From Nitriliruptorales bacterium (GTDB taxonomy: Bacteria > Actinomycetota > Nitriliruptoria > Nitriliruptorales > Nitriliruptoraceae), in assembly GCA_030835875.1 (NCBI GenBank), contig JAURQY010000102.1:1-5939 (forward strand): a stretch of 5,939 nt of DNA. Reading direction: 5' to 3'. Positions 5,332 through 5,939 of the stretch are shown here, piece by piece. Position 1 is the first letter of the stretch. Every line of letters starts with the position of its first letter. Below the pieces are notes generated by a model. That model did no database searches. It saw only the letters and a list, made by a program, of their open reading frames with translations, and was not told the DNA's origin. Both the position numbers and the translations under genes were made by a program.

Positions 5332-5939
5332 TCAGGCCAGGTTCGACTTGGCGATCATCTGCAGGAACTGCTCGTTCGAGCGTGTCGCACGCAGCCGGTC
5401 GATCAGCTGCTGCAGCGCGGCCTCGCTCTCCATGGAGGTGAGCAGCCGCCGCAGCTTCCAGATCGTGTCGAGCTCGTCCTTGCCGAGCAGCAGCTCCTCA
5501 CGGCGCGTGCCCGAGGCCTGGATGTCGATCGCGGGGAAGATGCGCTTCTGCTCCATGCGCCGGTCGAGCCGCAGCTCCATGTTGCCGGTGCCCTTGAACT
5601 CCTCGAAGATGACCTCGTCCATCTTCGAGCCGGTGTCGATGAGCGCCGTCGCGATGACGGTGAGGCTGCCGCCCTCCTCGATGTTTCGGGCCGCACCGAA
5701 GAAGCGCTTCGGCGGGTAAAGCGCGGCGGAGTCGATACCACCGGAGAGGATGCGGCCGCTCGCCGGAGCAGCGAGGTTGTAGGCACGCCCGAGCCGCGTG
5801 ATCGAGTCGAGCAGGATCACGACGTCGCGCCCCTGCTCGACGAGCCGCTTCGCACGCTCGATGGCGAGCTCGGCGACCTGGGTGTGGTCCTCGGCCGGGC
5901 GGTCGAACGTCGACGAGATGACCTCGCCGCCGGTCGAAC
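5332..5939 (-). CDS. rho: Transcription termination factor Rho, C-terminal half (5' end outside window)
   Basis: Rho is a hexameric RNA-dependent ATPase/helicase that binds C-rich nascent RNA in the cytoplasm and releases RNA polymerase. The reading frame stays open to the right edge, so 201 full codons are visible and the N-terminal RNA-binding domain and Walker A loop lie outside. Numbered from the first full codon, one sees FDRPAEDHTQ at about 11-20, the Walker B strand ILLDSITR ending in the catalytic-type Asp at 44, the Q-loop region PASGRILSGGID at about 58-69, KRFFGAARN, the R-loop lysine in EEFKGTGNMEL at about 115, and the arginine-finger motif SGTRREEL at about 142-149. All expected ATPase-core residues in view are present. 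The in-frame GTG at 5820 is an internal valine codon, not a start. The frame ends with TGA, five bases before prfA. Identification is very secure; only the missing 5' part is unknown. Confidence 0.98.
   Translation of the reverse strand, partial: STGGEVISSTFDRPAEDHTQVAELAIERAKRLVEQGRDVVILLDSITRLGRAYNLAAPASGRILSGGIDSAALYPPKRFFGAARNIEEGGSLTVIATALIDTGSKMDEVIFEEFKGTGNMELRLDRRMEQKRIFPAIDIQASGTRREELLLGKDELDTIWKLRRLLTSMESEAALQQLIDRLRATRSNEQFLQMIAKSNLA

Noticed and set aside
4364..5719. 451-codon open frame on the plus strand, and similarly 3096-4418
   Set aside because: Both are antisense to well-identified genes (prfA/rho and prmC/glyA) and have low-complexity charged translations without recognisable motifs.
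5818..5820. GTG as a start for a short Rho-like protein
   Set aside because: Upstream in-frame codons encode the continuing Rho sequence (FDRPAEDHTQ and onward) to the window edge, so this is an internal valine.
1..5939. A mobile element, defence system, CRISPR array, RNA gene or novel biosynthetic cluster
   Set aside because: Nearly all of the window is accounted for by housekeeping genes with normal lengths and intact motifs. No direct-repeat arrays, terminal inverted repeats, transposase or tRNA-like folds were seen by eye on either strand.

Overview
The window is a compact stretch of bacterial core genome, all of it read on the minus strand, so transcription runs from high to low coordinates. 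Base composition is very GC-rich, with third positions nearly saturated in G/C, which leaves long open frames on the opposite strand that are not genes. Gene content and order (rho, prfA, prmC, glyA, wecA-type transferase, atpZ/atpI, then the start of the F1Fo ATP synthase operon) match a neighbourhood typical of Actinomycetota. The SHMT and WecA-type proteins also look actinobacterial. Acidimicrobiia or another deep actinobacterial lineage is a guess that would need a tree.

Layout in transcription order: the C-terminal half of transcription terminator Rho enters from the right edge (5939 to 5332). Five bases later comes prfA, peptide chain release factor 1 (5326 to 4250). It overlaps by four bases (GTGA) with prmC, the methyltransferase that modifies the GGQ glutamine of release factors (4253 to 3333). 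After a 64-base gap with a small hairpin and a good ribosome binding site lies glyA, serine hydroxymethyltransferase (3268 to 2000). One base after its stop is a GTG-started polyprenyl-phosphate sugar-1-phosphate transferase of the WecA/TagO/MraY superfamily (1998 to 862). Then come two small membrane proteins, AtpZ-like (827 to 522) and AtpI-like (525 to 97), overlapping by ATGA. An 85-base leader follows, and then a likely GTG start for the next gene (presumably atpB) at position 11, cut by the left edge.

The genes form three functional blocks: termination of transcription and translation (rho, prfA, prmC), one-carbon and cell-envelope precursor metabolism (glyA, wecA-type), and the accessory proteins that normally head the F1Fo ATP synthase operon. 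Tight spacing and start/stop overlaps suggest translational coupling within prfA-prmC, glyA-wecA and atpZ-atpI.

I found no mobile element, CRISPR array, RNA gene or obviously novel system. The points worth a second look are modest: a degenerate first cytoplasmic loop in the WecA-type enzyme, the absence of rpmE and of the tsaC/sua5 gene from positions they often occupy in this neighbourhood, an unusual SAM-binding motif in PrmC, and the tandem atpZ-atpI pair.
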